A DNA stretch of 64,000 bases from Couchioplanes azureus (GCF_014648355.1 NZ_BMQY01000006.1:384905-448904); one strand, 5' to 3'. Positions 23,971 through 32,592 are shown, counted from the stretch's first letter. Translations and numbers: made by a program. The notes: generated by a model from the sequence alone, not told the origin.

Positions 23971-24996
23971 TCAGGCGGACCACCAGTCCTGCGACGGAAC
24001 AGTGGTGCCGGACCGCTGCAGGAACTCCTGATCCGGAATCCGGGATCCGCGCCACACCTTGACGCCGGTCTCAACAGCGCCCATCGAAGGCGCCGAACCA
24101 CAGACGCCCCTACCATATCCCGGCCGGGACCCGTTCGCCGGAAAGAACTCAGGCGATTCGAGTCGGTACGTTTTGCCCTGGCTTTGCCACCGGCCCGGAC
24201 GCACCAGTGCCCAGACCACCTTGCCGGCTGGGGTGGGAATCGTGCCCCAGACCGTTGCGGCGGCATGAACCACGCGTAGTCCCTGGCCGCGCGCGTCCAC
24301 TATTGACGGATGCGGCGGTCCCAGGTTGATCATCTCCGGCAGCCGCGGCTCTTCGTCGCTGACAGCCAGGTGGATCCCGGCACCCCGCCGGGAGACGGTG
24401 ACCACGATGTCGGTAGCCGCGTGCTCGACGGCGTTGCCGACCAGTTCCGAGACGACCAGACGGCACCGGTGCAGCAACTCCGGTAGGCGCCACGCCTGGC
24501 AGGCGTCCGTGACCATGGCCCGGGCCCGGCGCCGCGCGTCCGGCTGCGGCGCGAGGCATCGCTGCACACGCTCGGTCAGCGGCAGCCGACCCGCCACCGC
24601 GACACGCGCCTCCGGCATGGTCGCGAACATCGGTAGCTGGCGCCTGGCCCCCAGCCTCTTCAGCCGGGCCGCCAGTGCCGTCGCCGGGGGAAGGCACACC
24701 ACGAACGGCACCGGCGGTCGCATCCGCGCCCCGGTCATGCCCATGGTCCACCAGGCCGGAGCACTGGCGGCCAGAGGGTCACCCAGATCATGCAAGTCGG
24801 CGATCACCGCCCGGGGATGCTCGGAGAACAACTCGCTCACCGCGGTCCAGGCGGTGCTGCGCAGCGACGGGCTCCAGCGACCACGAACCGCTGCCTCGAT
24901 CACTCCGGCGTTCACGTCGGCGGTGACCGAGAAGCAGCCGTCAGCACCAGCCGGGGCATGTCTCAGCAGATACGGCAGGCCGAATTTCCGGGGCAT
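23971..24996 (-). CDS. RsbW-type GHKL ATPase regulator with N-terminal extra domain (341 aa)
   Basis: ATG 24996 has GGAG six bases upstream. Residues 20-130 form an alpha/beta domain (TADVNAGVIEAAVRGRW, then HPRAVIADLHDLGDPLA) that reads like a STAS-related fold. Residues 160-290 are a GHKL ATPase: CRLVVSELVGNAVEHAATD is the N box, AVSDEEPRLP the G1 box and DARGQGLRVVHAA the G2 box. The last 50 residues are low complexity. Such proteins bind or phosphorylate STAS anti-antagonists and sequester SigB-type factors. It shares a transcript with the GAF-ANTAR gene at 23241. A STAS-like head fused to its own kinase is unusual for a stand-alone RsbW. Confidence 0.82.
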   Translation of the reverse strand: MPRKFGLPYLLRHAPAGADGCFSVTADVNAGVIEAAVRGRWSPSLRSTAWTAVSELFSEHPRAVIADLHDLGDPLAASAPAWWTMGMTGARMRPPVPFVVCLPPATALAARLKRLGARRQLPMFATMPEARVAVAGRLPLTERVQRCLAPQPDARRRARAMVTDACQAWRLPELLHRCRLVVSELVGNAVEHAATDIVVTVSRRGAGIHLAVSDEEPRLPEMINLGPPHPSIVDARGQGLRVVHAAATVWGTIPTPAGKVVWALVRPGRWQSQGKTYRLESPEFFPANGSRPGYGRGVCGSAPSMGAVETGVKVWRGSRIPDQEFLQRSGTTVPSQDWWSA

Positions 24997-25307
24997 AGCC
25001 ACTCCAGACGGGACAACGAAACAATGGTGTGCCACCCGACTGCTTGAGCAGCAAACGCCGCAGAAAACGGCAGATTCCAGGCTAGCCGCGCCTACGCCGG
25101 GAGGCCACACGCGGTGGTGCCATCCCGGTGGCTTTCTCACCAGCCGGTACGCCGGCCGGCGTGGGAGATCTACAGCCGGCTCGACAACCCCGAAAGTGGA
25201 ATTCCGTCGTACGTTGCCGGTTCGGCGAGGCAGTGACGGTGGAGCGGCCTCGCCGGACAGGTGACCTCCAGGTTCCGTCTCGGCGGCAAAGCGCCTAGGA
25301 TCACGGC
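24997..25307. other. Divergent intergenic region
   Basis: 311 bp between the minus-strand ATPase gene and the plus-strand heptad-repeat gene. No gene is seen. It must carry both promoters; I find no strong -35/-10 pair by eye. The sequence is relatively A-rich around 25020-25080. Confidence 0.5.
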
Positions 25308-25733
25308 GTGACGGAGGATGAGGTCCGTTGCGCCGAACTGGAGCGGCGGGAGAGACGCGCGGCCGAGTGGGAAGCGGCGTGCGACGCCCGGCAGCGCGAC
25401 GCCGACCAGCGCGACATCGACGCGGAACAGCGCGAGTCGATCGCCGCCATGCGCGATCAGGCCGCCGACGACCGTGATCGAGCCGCCGACCGGCGCGACC
25501 GGACAGCCCGGGAACGTGACCAGGCAGCCCGCGAACGCGACCAGGCCGCGGACCGGCGCGACGAGGTAGCCCGCGAACGCGACCTCGCCGCCGACCGGCG
25601 CGACCATGCAGCCTGCGAACGCGACCAGGCAGCGGACCGGCGCGACCGGGCCGCCGACCGGCGCGAGGCGCATCTGGATCAGCGCGACATCGACGCCGAA
25701 CTCGCCCGGTGGAACACGCCCCCGGACAGCTGA
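25308..25733 (+). CDS. Heptad-repeat charged coiled-coil protein (141 aa)
   Basis: GTG start at 25308. After a 48-residue Glu/Arg-rich head the protein consists of about ten seven-residue units of the form RDQAADR, RDRAADR or RDQAARE, ending in HLDQRDIDAELARWN. The Asp/Arg pattern places opposite charges at fixed heptad positions, giving a long single helix or coiled coil with few core hydrophobics (mainly Ala). No signal peptide. I know no function; such repeats occur in actinobacterial proteins near STAS and GAF regulators. It sits among partner-switching genes and could be a scaffold (inference). Confidence 0.65.
   Translation: MTEDEVRCAELERRERRAAEWEAACDARQRDADQRDIDAEQRESIAAMRDQAADDRDRAADRRDRTARERDQAARERDQAADRRDEVARERDLAADRRDHAACERDQAADRRDRAADRREAHLDQRDIDAELARWNTPPDS
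25452..25667 (+). repeat. Degenerate 21-bp tandem repeat encoding heptads
   Basis: About ten in-frame 21-bp units variable around GCCGACCGGCGCGACCAGGC, arranged partly as 42-bp doublets (ADR-type then ARE-type units). The unit length keeps the reading frame, so copy number can change without destroying the protein. Confidence 0.75.
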
Positions 25734-25886
25734 ACCCACCGCTGCCAGGCGGCCGGGACGCAGGTCGAGCACTGTCCCCCGTGCTGCTCTGGCTGGCCGT
25801 TGCCGGGTGCCACCTGTCAGCATGGAGGCCGATCTGCGACCGGAGCCTGTCTACAAGTCCCGGCCGCCTGGCCGTGAAGGCAGGGC

Positions 25887-26954
25887 ATGAGCTCCTTTGA
25901 CACAGCGGATCCGGTGCCCCCGGAGATGCCGGAAAGCTGGCCCGTCGAGCAACGGCTGTGGGCTGTGTCCGACTGGTTCGCCACCGCTGATCTTCTGGGC
26001 GACGAGTTGGTGCCCGCGTGGGCGGACTGGTGCGCCGTACACGTACGGACCTCCGTCGTCGCAGCCTTGCGCGCGGGAGCCGCTGTCTCGTTGGCCGAGT
26101 TGGGCCTGACCCAGCCGGTCGACGGCGAACTGCTGGAAATGGTCACACTGCGCCACCGCGACGCCGAACGTGAACCGGTGGTCCGGCAGTGGGCCGCCGA
26201 GGTACCGGTCCGCACGGGCGACCCCTACGGCGCCGGACGGGTGACCGCCACCGGGATCACGCGCTACCTGCCGCACGTGGGACCGGCCATGCTGCGGGCC
26301 ACGGCGGCAACCGAACAACAGCGGGCCCAACTCCAGCAACTGGGTATCGGCAGCTCCATCGTGGTGCCGCTGTACACCTCGACCGGCGCGCTGCTGGGCG
26401 CCTTGACCCTGCTCCGCGAGCTCGACGGCCGAGAGGCCTTCAGCGAGCGCGACGTACGCTCGGCCGAACGGCTCGCCCGGTCGGCCGCCGAAGCGCTCGA
26501 CGCGTCCCGCATCGCGACCGTGACCGCCGGGCCCCCAGCGCCTGATGTCGACCCTCGGCGCACCGCCACCTGGCGACCACCACGCCCGCACGACCCCGCC
26601 ACCAGCGCCGAAGGGCGCAACTGGGCCAGGCGCACCCTGCCGGAGATCCTCACCAGCCCACCTCGGCGAGACCTCTACGACGACGTGGATCTGGTGTGCA
26701 CCGAGCTGTTCAGCAACGCCGTCCGGCACGGCGGAGGGCTGCGCGAGGCGCAACTGTCCAATACCGGTGACCACCTACGCCTCGTGGCCGCCGACAACGA
26801 TCCCCGCGGTCCCGCCGTCCGGGTCCGCCGCGCCGACCAGCCCAACGGACGCGGCATGCACCTGATCCAAGCCATAGCCGACCGCTGGGGCGTCCACCGC
26901 CATCACACCGAGATCGGCAAACGCGTCTGGGCCGACCTTCGCTTCACCGCCTGA
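25887..26954 (+). CDS. GAF-linked RsbW-type ATP-binding regulator (355 aa)
   Basis: ATG 25887. Residues 10-190 form a sensor domain ending in IGSSIVVPLYTSTGALLGAL, typical of the last strands of a GAF fold. After a Pro-rich linker (about 205-230) comes a GHKL ATPase: DDVDLVCTELFSNAVRHGGG (N box), VAADNDPRGPAV (G1) and QPNGRGMHLIQAIADRWGVH (G2). This is the plan of actinobacterial GAF-controlled anti-sigma kinases; many carry a PP2C phosphatase domain as well, but none is present here. A small-molecule or redox signal would alter binding to a STAS partner, for example the one at 27073, encoded on the opposite strand. Confidence 0.85.
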   Translation: MSSFDTADPVPPEMPESWPVEQRLWAVSDWFATADLLGDELVPAWADWCAVHVRTSVVAALRAGAAVSLAELGLTQPVDGELLEMVTLRHRDAEREPVVRQWAAEVPVRTGDPYGAGRVTATGITRYLPHVGPAMLRATAATEQQRAQLQQLGIGSSIVVPLYTSTGALLGALTLLRELDGREAFSERDVRSAERLARSAAEALDASRIATVTAGPPAPDVDPRRTATWRPPRPHDPATSAEGRNWARRTLPEILTSPPRRDLYDDVDLVCTELFSNAVRHGGGLREAQLSNTGDHLRLVAADNDPRGPAVRVRRADQPNGRGMHLIQAIADRWGVHRHHTEIGKRVWADLRFTA

Positions 26955-27072
26955 AACCGCGACCGCACCGACCGCACACTGATCTGGGACGACGGCTCGG
27001 CCCGCTCGCCCGAGCGCGGCGGAGATCGTCTGCATGCCACGCCTCGGGCTCGGCGCGCGGCCGAGCAGGATG

Positions 27073-27567
27073 TCAGTCGATGTGGCCGAGCAGCTTACGC
27101 GAACGTTCGACGAGCTCACGGCAGCGTCGTACCCGTTCGGCAGTCTCCACCTGGATGACCGGTAGCGTTTCCGCTCGGCGGTGTTTCGCCGGATGCGGGG
27201 ACACGCGAGCATGCCGCTGTGGCGGCGCGGCGTCCGGGCAGAGACGGGGAAAGGCGTCGGTGAGGGACAGGACCGTCGCGGGCAGGCCTCGGATTCCGGA
27301 GACATGCAGGGTGGCGTGCTGTTCCGCCGCGGCCTGCTGGCAGCGCTGGAGTGTCGCGACGGTAGCGGCGTCGAGGAACGTCACCCGGTAGGCGTCCAGG
27401 GTGATGTGCGATGCACCGTGGTCCAAGGCGTGACGCACGGCGGTGGTGATCAGGTGCTGGTTGTCGCGGTCGAACTCGCCGACGGCGGTGAGCCGGACGC
27501 GATCTCCGGTGACCGCCGCCGTGGTGATCCCGGCGGCGCCCGGAGGCACCGGAGAGGTCGGTGTCAT
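27073..27567 (-). CDS. STAS-domain anti-sigma antagonist (164 aa)
   Basis: ATG 27567 with AGGAGG eight bases ahead. STAS core residues 15-110: VRLTAVGEFDRDNQHLITTA, then HITLDAYRVTFLDAATVATL. The family's phosphorylatable Ser/Thr normally sits in a D-S-x-G/A loop; here the loop reads TFLDAATV, so the acceptor would be a Thr one or two positions away, or is lost. A 50-residue basic C-terminal tail follows (HARVSPHPAKHRRAETL, then RVRRCRELVERSRKLLG). It faces the ATPase gene at 25887 tail to tail and lies divergent from 27803. Probable partner of one of the three local ATPases. Confidence 0.8.
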   Translation of the reverse strand: MTPTSPVPPGAAGITTAAVTGDRVRLTAVGEFDRDNQHLITTAVRHALDHGASHITLDAYRVTFLDAATVATLQRCQQAAAEQHATLHVSGIRGLPATVLSLTDAFPRLCPDAAPPQRHARVSPHPAKHRRAETLPVIQVETAERVRRCRELVERSRKLLGHID

Positions 27568-27802
27568 GGTGGCTGCCTCCTGACAGGCTGACCGGTCCAC
27601 GAGCGCACGGACACGTACCCAGTGTGACAGCTCCTCTCCTCGCCGGCGGGCCGTTGATGCACGCGGGTGGCGTGCGGCATCCGACGGATTGATGGCTCGT
27701 TCGAGCAGCCGGTATCCTGGTCGAAGGTTCGGACATGAGCCGGCCCGGCGGTGACACGCCAGGCGCCGGGTACGTGATTCCTCGCTTTTCGAAGGCGGGT
27801 TC

Positions 27803-28378
27803 ATGTCTACCGACAATCGCTCGTCCCACGAGATGTCGCGTCCGCACCGCCCCGCGGTTCTGACGCTCGCCGTGGTCACCGACACGGCCGACGTCGTCAT
27901 GGTCGCGGTTGGCGGCGCAGTGGATGCAAGCACCCCGGCTCAGTTGACAACGCTCGTCGAACGGTCGACGGATCGGGCCCTGTGGGATGCCAGTGTCGTG
28001 GTCACGGGTACCGACGACACGACGGCCGGCGGCGCTCGGCGCCGGCGCGCAGCGCGGCTGGCCGCTGCCGAGGCCGCTCGGGCGGCAGCCGTCAGCCGGC
28101 AGGCTGCTGACCTGGCGCAGCAGGCACGAGACAGCTCGGCACGACGCCGGGAACGCCTGGCGGCGGCGCAGCGGCGACTGTCCGAGCTACGGCAGCGGGC
28201 GGCATCTCGAGTTGCCCGGCCCTTGCCGCGGGAAGCCGGCACCGGCGGTGTAGAAGCCGTCCGGCCAGGGTATGAAGCTGACGCCGATCCGTGCGTAGCA
28301 GGTGAGGGACCGCGGCAAGTGACGATCAGGATCATCGGGGAGGCCGCCACGCGACCGTGGCCGGCCCCTTCTCCATGA
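27803..28378 (+). CDS. STAS-like head fused to an Ala/Arg-rich helix (191 aa)
   Basis: ATG 27803 with GAAGGCGGG upstream. Residues 18-70 (LTLAVVTDTADVVMVAVGG, then VVVTGTDD) resemble the first strands of a STAS domain, but the domain stops where the signalling loop should be. A helix of about 80 residues follows, built from Ala, Arg and Gln (ARRRRAARLAAAEAARAAAV, then RRERLAAAQRRLSELRQRA). The tail is Gly/Pro-rich. It may be a broken STAS protein that gained a coiled coil. Its end overlaps the next gene by 4 to 22 bp depending on the start used there, so they are coupled. Confidence 0.55.
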   Translation: MSTDNRSSHEMSRPHRPAVLTLAVVTDTADVVMVAVGGAVDASTPAQLTTLVERSTDRALWDASVVVTGTDDTTAGGARRRRAARLAAAEAARAAAVSRQAADLAQQARDSSARRRERLAAAQRRLSELRQRAASRVARPLPREAGTGGVEAVRPGYEADADPCVAGEGPRQVTIRIIGEAATRPWPAPSP

Positions 28379-29367
28379 TCATGCAGGCGTCGGAAGAGCA
28401 CCCTCATCGACTCCTGCACAGCGCGCTGATCATCGGCTCGCAGGAGGAGCTGCTCGCCGCGTTACCGGCTGAGATACACCGCTCCGCCGGCTCGTACGAC
28501 GAAGTCCTGATGGTGGTCGGCGAGCAGACCCGGGCGGTGCTGGCCCCGTGTCTCGGCACCCTGAACGGCGTGCTGAGCTGGGCCGACACGACGGCGTTCT
28601 ACCAGCGGCTGGGCTTGGCCTACGAGAGGTTCCGCCGCTACCTGGCCGAGCAACGCGACGCCGGCCGGCGGGTACACCTGATCGCCGAACCGGACATAGC
28701 CGGCGGCATGGACGCCGCGCTGCACGCCGACCGCGCTGCCGCCTATCTGGCATACGAGGCGATGTGCAACGACACCTACGCCCCGTACCACAGTGCCGTC
28801 ACCTGTCTGTGGAGCGAGCATCGGCATTCCGCCGCGGTCCTCGACGGTGTGCGCGCCACCCACTCCCACCTGCTCACCCCGGCCGGCCTCGCACCTTCAC
28901 CGTGCTATCGGACCCCGGAGCGGTACCTCACCGAACAGCCCCAGGCACCGCTGCTGCCGGCACCCGCGCATACCGACCACGACATCGAGCTGACCGACGT
29001 CACCCAACTGCGCCGACTACGGTCGGTAATGAACGCGTGGGCCGCCGCCCACCGATTCGCCGAGGAACCCGCGGACGACCTCGTCGTCGCCGTGGTCGAA
29101 GTGGCCGCCAACGGGCTACGCCACGGCACGGCACCGGTCCGCGTCCGTGCCTGGCACCACCACGACACCCTCGTCGTCCAATGCGACGACCCCGGAGGGC
29201 ACCCCGTCCCCGCCACGGCGGGCTATCGCCGGCCCGGATCCGCCGACGCGACGCCGGGCGGCCGAGGACTGTGGCTGGCCCGCCAACTCGCCGACATGGT
29301 CCAGATCGACTCGACGTCAGGCCATACCCGCGTCCGGTTGCACTTCCCCTACCAGGTCATGCACTGA
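28357..29367 (+). CDS. MEDS-domain / GHKL ATPase anti-sigma regulator (RsbA-like)
   Basis: Up to 336 residues. GTG 28357 has GGGGAGG about 13 bp upstream; ATG 28375 overlaps the previous stop as ATGA and is also plausible. Residues 20-190 form a MEDS (sensory) domain: HSALIIGSQEELLAALPAEI, VLAPCLGTLNGVLSW and EAMCNDTYAPYHSAVTCLW. Residues 215-330 are a GHKL ATPase: DDLVVAVVEVAANGLRHGTA (N box), VQCDDPGGHPVP (G1), ATPGGRGLWLARQLAD (G2). This architecture is annotated as RsbA-family anti-sigma regulator in actinomycetes. MEDS domains in relatives bind heme-like or small ligands; several Cys and His residues here would fit. Confidence 0.85.
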   Translation: MAGPFSMIMQASEEHPHRLLHSALIIGSQEELLAALPAEIHRSAGSYDEVLMVVGEQTRAVLAPCLGTLNGVLSWADTTAFYQRLGLAYERFRRYLAEQRDAGRRVHLIAEPDIAGGMDAALHADRAAAYLAYEAMCNDTYAPYHSAVTCLWSEHRHSAAVLDGVRATHSHLLTPAGLAPSPCYRTPERYLTEQPQAPLLPAPAHTDHDIELTDVTQLRRLRSVMNAWAAAHRFAEEPADDLVVAVVEVAANGLRHGTAPVRVRAWHHHDTLVVQCDDPGGHPVPATAGYRRPGSADATPGGRGLWLARQLADMVQIDSTSGHTRVRLHFPYQVMH

Positions 29368-29401
29368 AGCACGGCCATGAGCACGATCGAACGGCTGAGG
29401 T

Positions 29402-30313
29402 CTACCAGTGGCGCGCCTGCCTCAGCAGCTCCCCGCGGACCAGGTCGACGTGCGGCAGCACCCGCGCACCCGCCCGCTGAGCGAGGAACCCGGTGTTGAT
29501 CGGCGCGTCGTCCGGCTCCAGCAACACCACCAGCCGGCCCTCCGCGAGCTCCCGCTCGCACAGATACCGCGGCAGCACCGAGATCCCGGCTCCGGCGACG
29601 ACCGCGGCCAGGACGGCGCGCAGGTCGGGGACGACGACGGCGGCCGGTGTGGTCAGGCGCCGGTGGAAGACGTGGCGCCAGTAGCGGCGCAGGATCGGTA
29701 GGTCTTCGGCGTAGCTGATCAGGGGCAGGTCGTCGAGGGGCCCGCCGGTCCGCCCGGCCCACGCGGGGGCGGCGACGAGGACGAACTCCTCGTCCATGAG
29801 CGGCACGGCGGTGACCGCCCGGCCGCGTGGGCGGATCGCGGAGAGTACGAGGTCGAAACGCCCGGCCCGCAGCCCGTCCAGCAGGTCGTCGGCGAGGCCG
29901 TGGGTGACGCGCAGCCGGACCCCGCGGCCGATCAGCGGCGCGAGCGCGGGCATGGCCCGGACCGCGAGCAGCTCGGCGGGCCCGGCGAGGTGCACGGGTT
30001 CCTCGGCGGCGGCGGCGACGTCGCTCGGCCCGGCCACCGCCGCCAGGCGGTCGAGGGGTTCGGCGACCTGCGCGGCCAGCTCCAGCGCCACCGACGTGGG
30101 CGCGACGCCGTGCGGCAGGCGCTCGAACAGCTGGCGTCCGAGCCGCTGCTCGAGCGCCTTGAGCTGGGCGGTCACCGTGGGCTGGGACAGGCCGAGCAGG
30201 CGGGCGGCGGCGGTCAGCGAGCCGGCGCGGTGGACGGCCAGGAACGTCCGCAGCTGCATGAGGTCCAGCGGCCGCGCCGCGGTGCGGGAGTCATCGCTTT
30301 TCTGATCGGCCAC
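29402..30313 (-). CDS. LysR-family transcriptional regulator
   Basis: 303 residues from GTG 30313, with AGGA eight bases ahead; an internal ATG 18 codons later is possible. N-terminal winged helix: LRTFLAVHRAGSLTAAARLL, then LSQPTVTAQLKALEQRLG. The effector domain runs from about residue 105, with VTAVPLMDEEFVLVAAPAWA and AVVAGAGISVLPRYLCE. It is divergent from the DJ-1/PfpI gene at 30393 with a 79-bp shared region containing an inverted repeat. By family habit it autoregulates and controls its divergent neighbour, with the inducer bound in the cleft; the inducer is unknown. Confidence 0.9.
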   Translation of the reverse strand: MADQKSDDSRTAARPLDLMQLRTFLAVHRAGSLTAAARLLGLSQPTVTAQLKALEQRLGRQLFERLPHGVAPTSVALELAAQVAEPLDRLAAVAGPSDVAAAAEEPVHLAGPAELLAVRAMPALAPLIGRGVRLRVTHGLADDLLDGLRAGRFDLVLSAIRPRGRAVTAVPLMDEEFVLVAAPAWAGRTGGPLDDLPLISYAEDLPILRRYWRHVFHRRLTTPAAVVVPDLRAVLAAVVAGAGISVLPRYLCERELAEGRLVVLLEPDDAPINTGFLAQRAGARVLPHVDLVRGELLRQARHW

Positions 30314-30316
30314 CGC

Positions 30317-30335
30317 AGGAATCCTATTGGTTCCT
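30317..30335. promoter_or_regulatory. Candidate LysR operator
   Basis: AGGAA (30317-30321) and TTCCT (30331-30335) are perfect inverted 5-mers separated by 9 bp, in the divergent LysR / DJ-1 region. LysR boxes are usually T-N11-A within interrupted dyads, so this is compatible. It overlaps the LysR ribosome site, which would suit autorepression. Confidence 0.4.
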
Positions 30336-30392
30336 CGGGGTACGGCGGCCCTAACGTCGCAGGAGAAACCCACCGAGAAAGGACGTACTCCG

Positions 30393-31061
30393 ATGTCCCA
30401 GGTCCTGTTCGTGATGACCGGCGCCGACCGGCTGACCCTGGCGGACGGCACCACCCACCCCACCGGTTTCTGGGCCGAGGAGTTCCTCGCGCCCTACCGC
30501 GCGGTGACCGCCGCCGGCCACGAGGTCGTCGTGGCGACCCCGGGCGGCGTGGCGCCGCCGGTGGACCGGGCCAGCCTCGACGCGGAGGACGTGGGCGCGC
30601 AGCTGGCCGCGGTCGGCGCGCTCGAGGACCCGGTGCGGCTCGAGGACGTGGATCCGGCCCGGTACGCGGCCGTGTTCTACCCGGGCGGGCACGGGCCGAT
30701 GGAGGACCTTGCCCGGGACCCCGCGTCCGCGGCCGTCATCCGGGCCACGATGGCCGCGGGCAAGCCCTTGGCGGTGGTGTGCCACGGCGTGGCCGCGCTG
30801 CTCGCCACCGCGGAGGCGGACGGTGGGTGGCCGTTCGCGGGCTACCGGCTCACCGGCTTCAGCAACGTCGAGGAGACGGCCGCCGGTCTGGCCGGCAAGC
30901 TGTCCTGGCTGCTCGAGGACCGGCTGACCGGCCTCGGCGCCCAGTTCTCCGCGGGCGAACCGTGGGCGTCGCACGTGGTGGTCGACCGCAACCTCTACAG
31001 CGGCCAGAACCCCGGCTCGTCGCAGGAGCTCGCCACCGCGTTCACCGCCGCCCTGCGCTGA
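30393..31061 (+). CDS. DJ-1/PfpI superfamily protein
   Basis: 222 residues from ATG 30393, with AAAGGA ten bases upstream. The alpha/beta fold carries the nucleophile elbow PLAVVCHGVAALLA with the conserved Cys, and a Glu in the first helix region (HPTGFWAEEFLAPY), typical of the class I glutamine-amidotransferase-like HchA/YajL-related group. Members act as glyoxalases, chaperones or redox sensors. The divergent LysR gene is its likely regulator. Its last 20 bp overlap the 3' end of the PhoD-type gene on the other strand. Confidence 0.87.
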   Translation: MSQVLFVMTGADRLTLADGTTHPTGFWAEEFLAPYRAVTAAGHEVVVATPGGVAPPVDRASLDAEDVGAQLAAVGALEDPVRLEDVDPARYAAVFYPGGHGPMEDLARDPASAAVIRATMAAGKPLAVVCHGVAALLATAEADGGWPFAGYRLTGFSNVEETAAGLAGKLSWLLEDRLTGLGAQFSAGEPWASHVVVDRNLYSGQNPGSSQELATAFTAALR

Positions 31062-32592
31062 GCAAGGGGGCAGGCGTCAGCGTGGTGCTCCACAGCGACA
31101 CCCCGTCCCGGTCGCGCAGGTCGACGCGGAGCTCACCGCTGCGGCCGTCGATGCGGACCTCGCCGAAGTGCTGGAAGCCCGCGGCCGGCGAGGTGTTCGC
31201 GACGGGCGGGGCGTGGACGAACACGGCCTGCGGCCCGAACGTACCGTCCAGGGCGTTCGGGCCGAACCCGCCCGCGTGGGCCGGGCCGGACACGAACTCC
31301 CAGAACGGCGTGAAGTCCTGCACCGCCGCCCGCGCCGGGTCGTAGTGGTGGGCGGCGGTGTAGTGCACGTCCGCGGTGAGGAAGACGATCCCGGTCACCC
31401 CGGCCCGGTGCGCCTCCCGTAGCACCTGGGCAAACTCCAGCTCCCGGCCCTTGGGCGCGCCCGGGTCGCCCTGCGCGACGCCCTCCTGCGCGGTGGGGCC
31501 GTCCGGCACGACGAGGCCCAGGGGCAGGTCGGCGGCGATCACCTTCCAGGTCGCCCGCGAGGCCCGCAGGCCGCGGATCAGCCAGTCCCGCTGCTCGTCG
31601 CCGAGCAGGCCGCGGTGCGGATCCGGGTACGTGTTGCCGTCGTTGACGTCCTTGCAGGTGCGCATGTCGAGCACGAAGACGTCCAGCAGCGGCCCGTACG
31701 GGATCTTGCGGTAGATGGGCCCGGTCGCGCCCGGGACCGGAACCCATTCGTGGTACGCCCGGTGCGCCCGGGCGGCCAGCACGTCGACCCGCTTCTCGGT
31801 GTAACGCGCGTCCTCGAGGATCTCGCCGGGGTACCAGTTGTTGACCACCTCGTGGTCGTCCCACTGGTTGATCTGGGGCACCTCCGCGGCGAACGCCCGG
31901 TACGCGGGGTCGAGCAGGTTGTAGGCGTACTGCCCGCGGAACTCGGCGAGCGTCTCGGCGACCTTGGACTTCTCCGCGGTGACGAGGTTGCGCCAGATCC
32001 GGCCGTCGGGAAGCGTCACCTGCGCCGGCAGCGGCCCGTCGGCGTAGACGGTGTCGCCGCTGTGCAGCAGGAAGTCCGGCCGCCGCGCGCGCATGGACTC
32101 GAAGATCTTCAGGCCGCCGTACGCGGGGTCGATGCCCCACCCCTGCCCGACGACGTCGCCGGTCCAGACGAACGAGACGTCCCGGCGCCCGGTGGGTGCG
32201 GTGGTGAGCTGCCCCGGCACGGGCTCGCTGAGCAGGCCAGGACGCTCCAGGCTCTCCACCCGTACGGAATAGAAGAGGCGCTCGCCCGGCGGCAGGCCGC
32301 GCAGGCGCACCTTGCCGGTGAGGTCGGTGTCCGGGGTGAGCACCGGGCCGCGGATGCGGCGGCCGCCGCGCAGGTCCGGGCGGCGGCTCACCTCGACCCA
32401 CATCCGGCCCGGCCGGTCCGCCCGGGTCCAGACGAGGGCCGAGTCGGCGGTGGCGTCGCCGGCCTGGACGCCGTGCGTGAGCACCGGGCGGGCCGCGCCC
32501 CCTCCGGCGAACGCGGGCGCGGCGGGCAGGACGCTCAGGACACCGCCGGCCAGGCCGGCCCGCAGCAGGCTGCGCCGATCAATCGTCGTCAT
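31042..32592 (-). CDS. PhoD-type alkaline phosphatase / phosphodiesterase, Tat-exported
   Basis: 516 residues from ATG 32592. N-terminus TIDRRSLLRAGLAGGVLSVL is a twin-arginine-like signal followed by PAAPAFAGGG. The N-terminal fibronectin-like PhoD_N domain reaches about residue 130. The calcium/iron phosphatase domain has VWTGDVVGQGWG, LHSGDTVYADGPL, QINQWDDHEVVNNW, FVLDMRTCKD and FLTADVHYTAAHHY. It hydrolyses phosphate mono- or diesters outside the membrane to release phosphate. I see no clear Pho box in front. The end overlaps the DJ-1 gene by 20 bp in convergent orientation. Confidence 0.93.
   Translation of the reverse strand: MTTIDRRSLLRAGLAGGVLSVLPAAPAFAGGGAARPVLTHGVQAGDATADSALVWTRADRPGRMWVEVSRRPDLRGGRRIRGPVLTPDTDLTGKVRLRGLPPGERLFYSVRVESLERPGLLSEPVPGQLTTAPTGRRDVSFVWTGDVVGQGWGIDPAYGGLKIFESMRARRPDFLLHSGDTVYADGPLPAQVTLPDGRIWRNLVTAEKSKVAETLAEFRGQYAYNLLDPAYRAFAAEVPQINQWDDHEVVNNWYPGEILEDARYTEKRVDVLAARAHRAYHEWVPVPGATGPIYRKIPYGPLLDVFVLDMRTCKDVNDGNTYPDPHRGLLGDEQRDWLIRGLRASRATWKVIAADLPLGLVVPDGPTAQEGVAQGDPGAPKGRELEFAQVLREAHRAGVTGIVFLTADVHYTAAHHYDPARAAVQDFTPFWEFVSGPAHAGGFGPNALDGTFGPQAVFVHAPPVANTSPAAGFQHFGEVRIDGRSGELRVDLRDRDGVSLWSTTLTPAPLLSAGRR

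Noticed and set aside
25452..25667. CRISPR or mobile-element repeat
   Set aside because: The 21-bp units are in frame within a coding gene and encode protein heptads.
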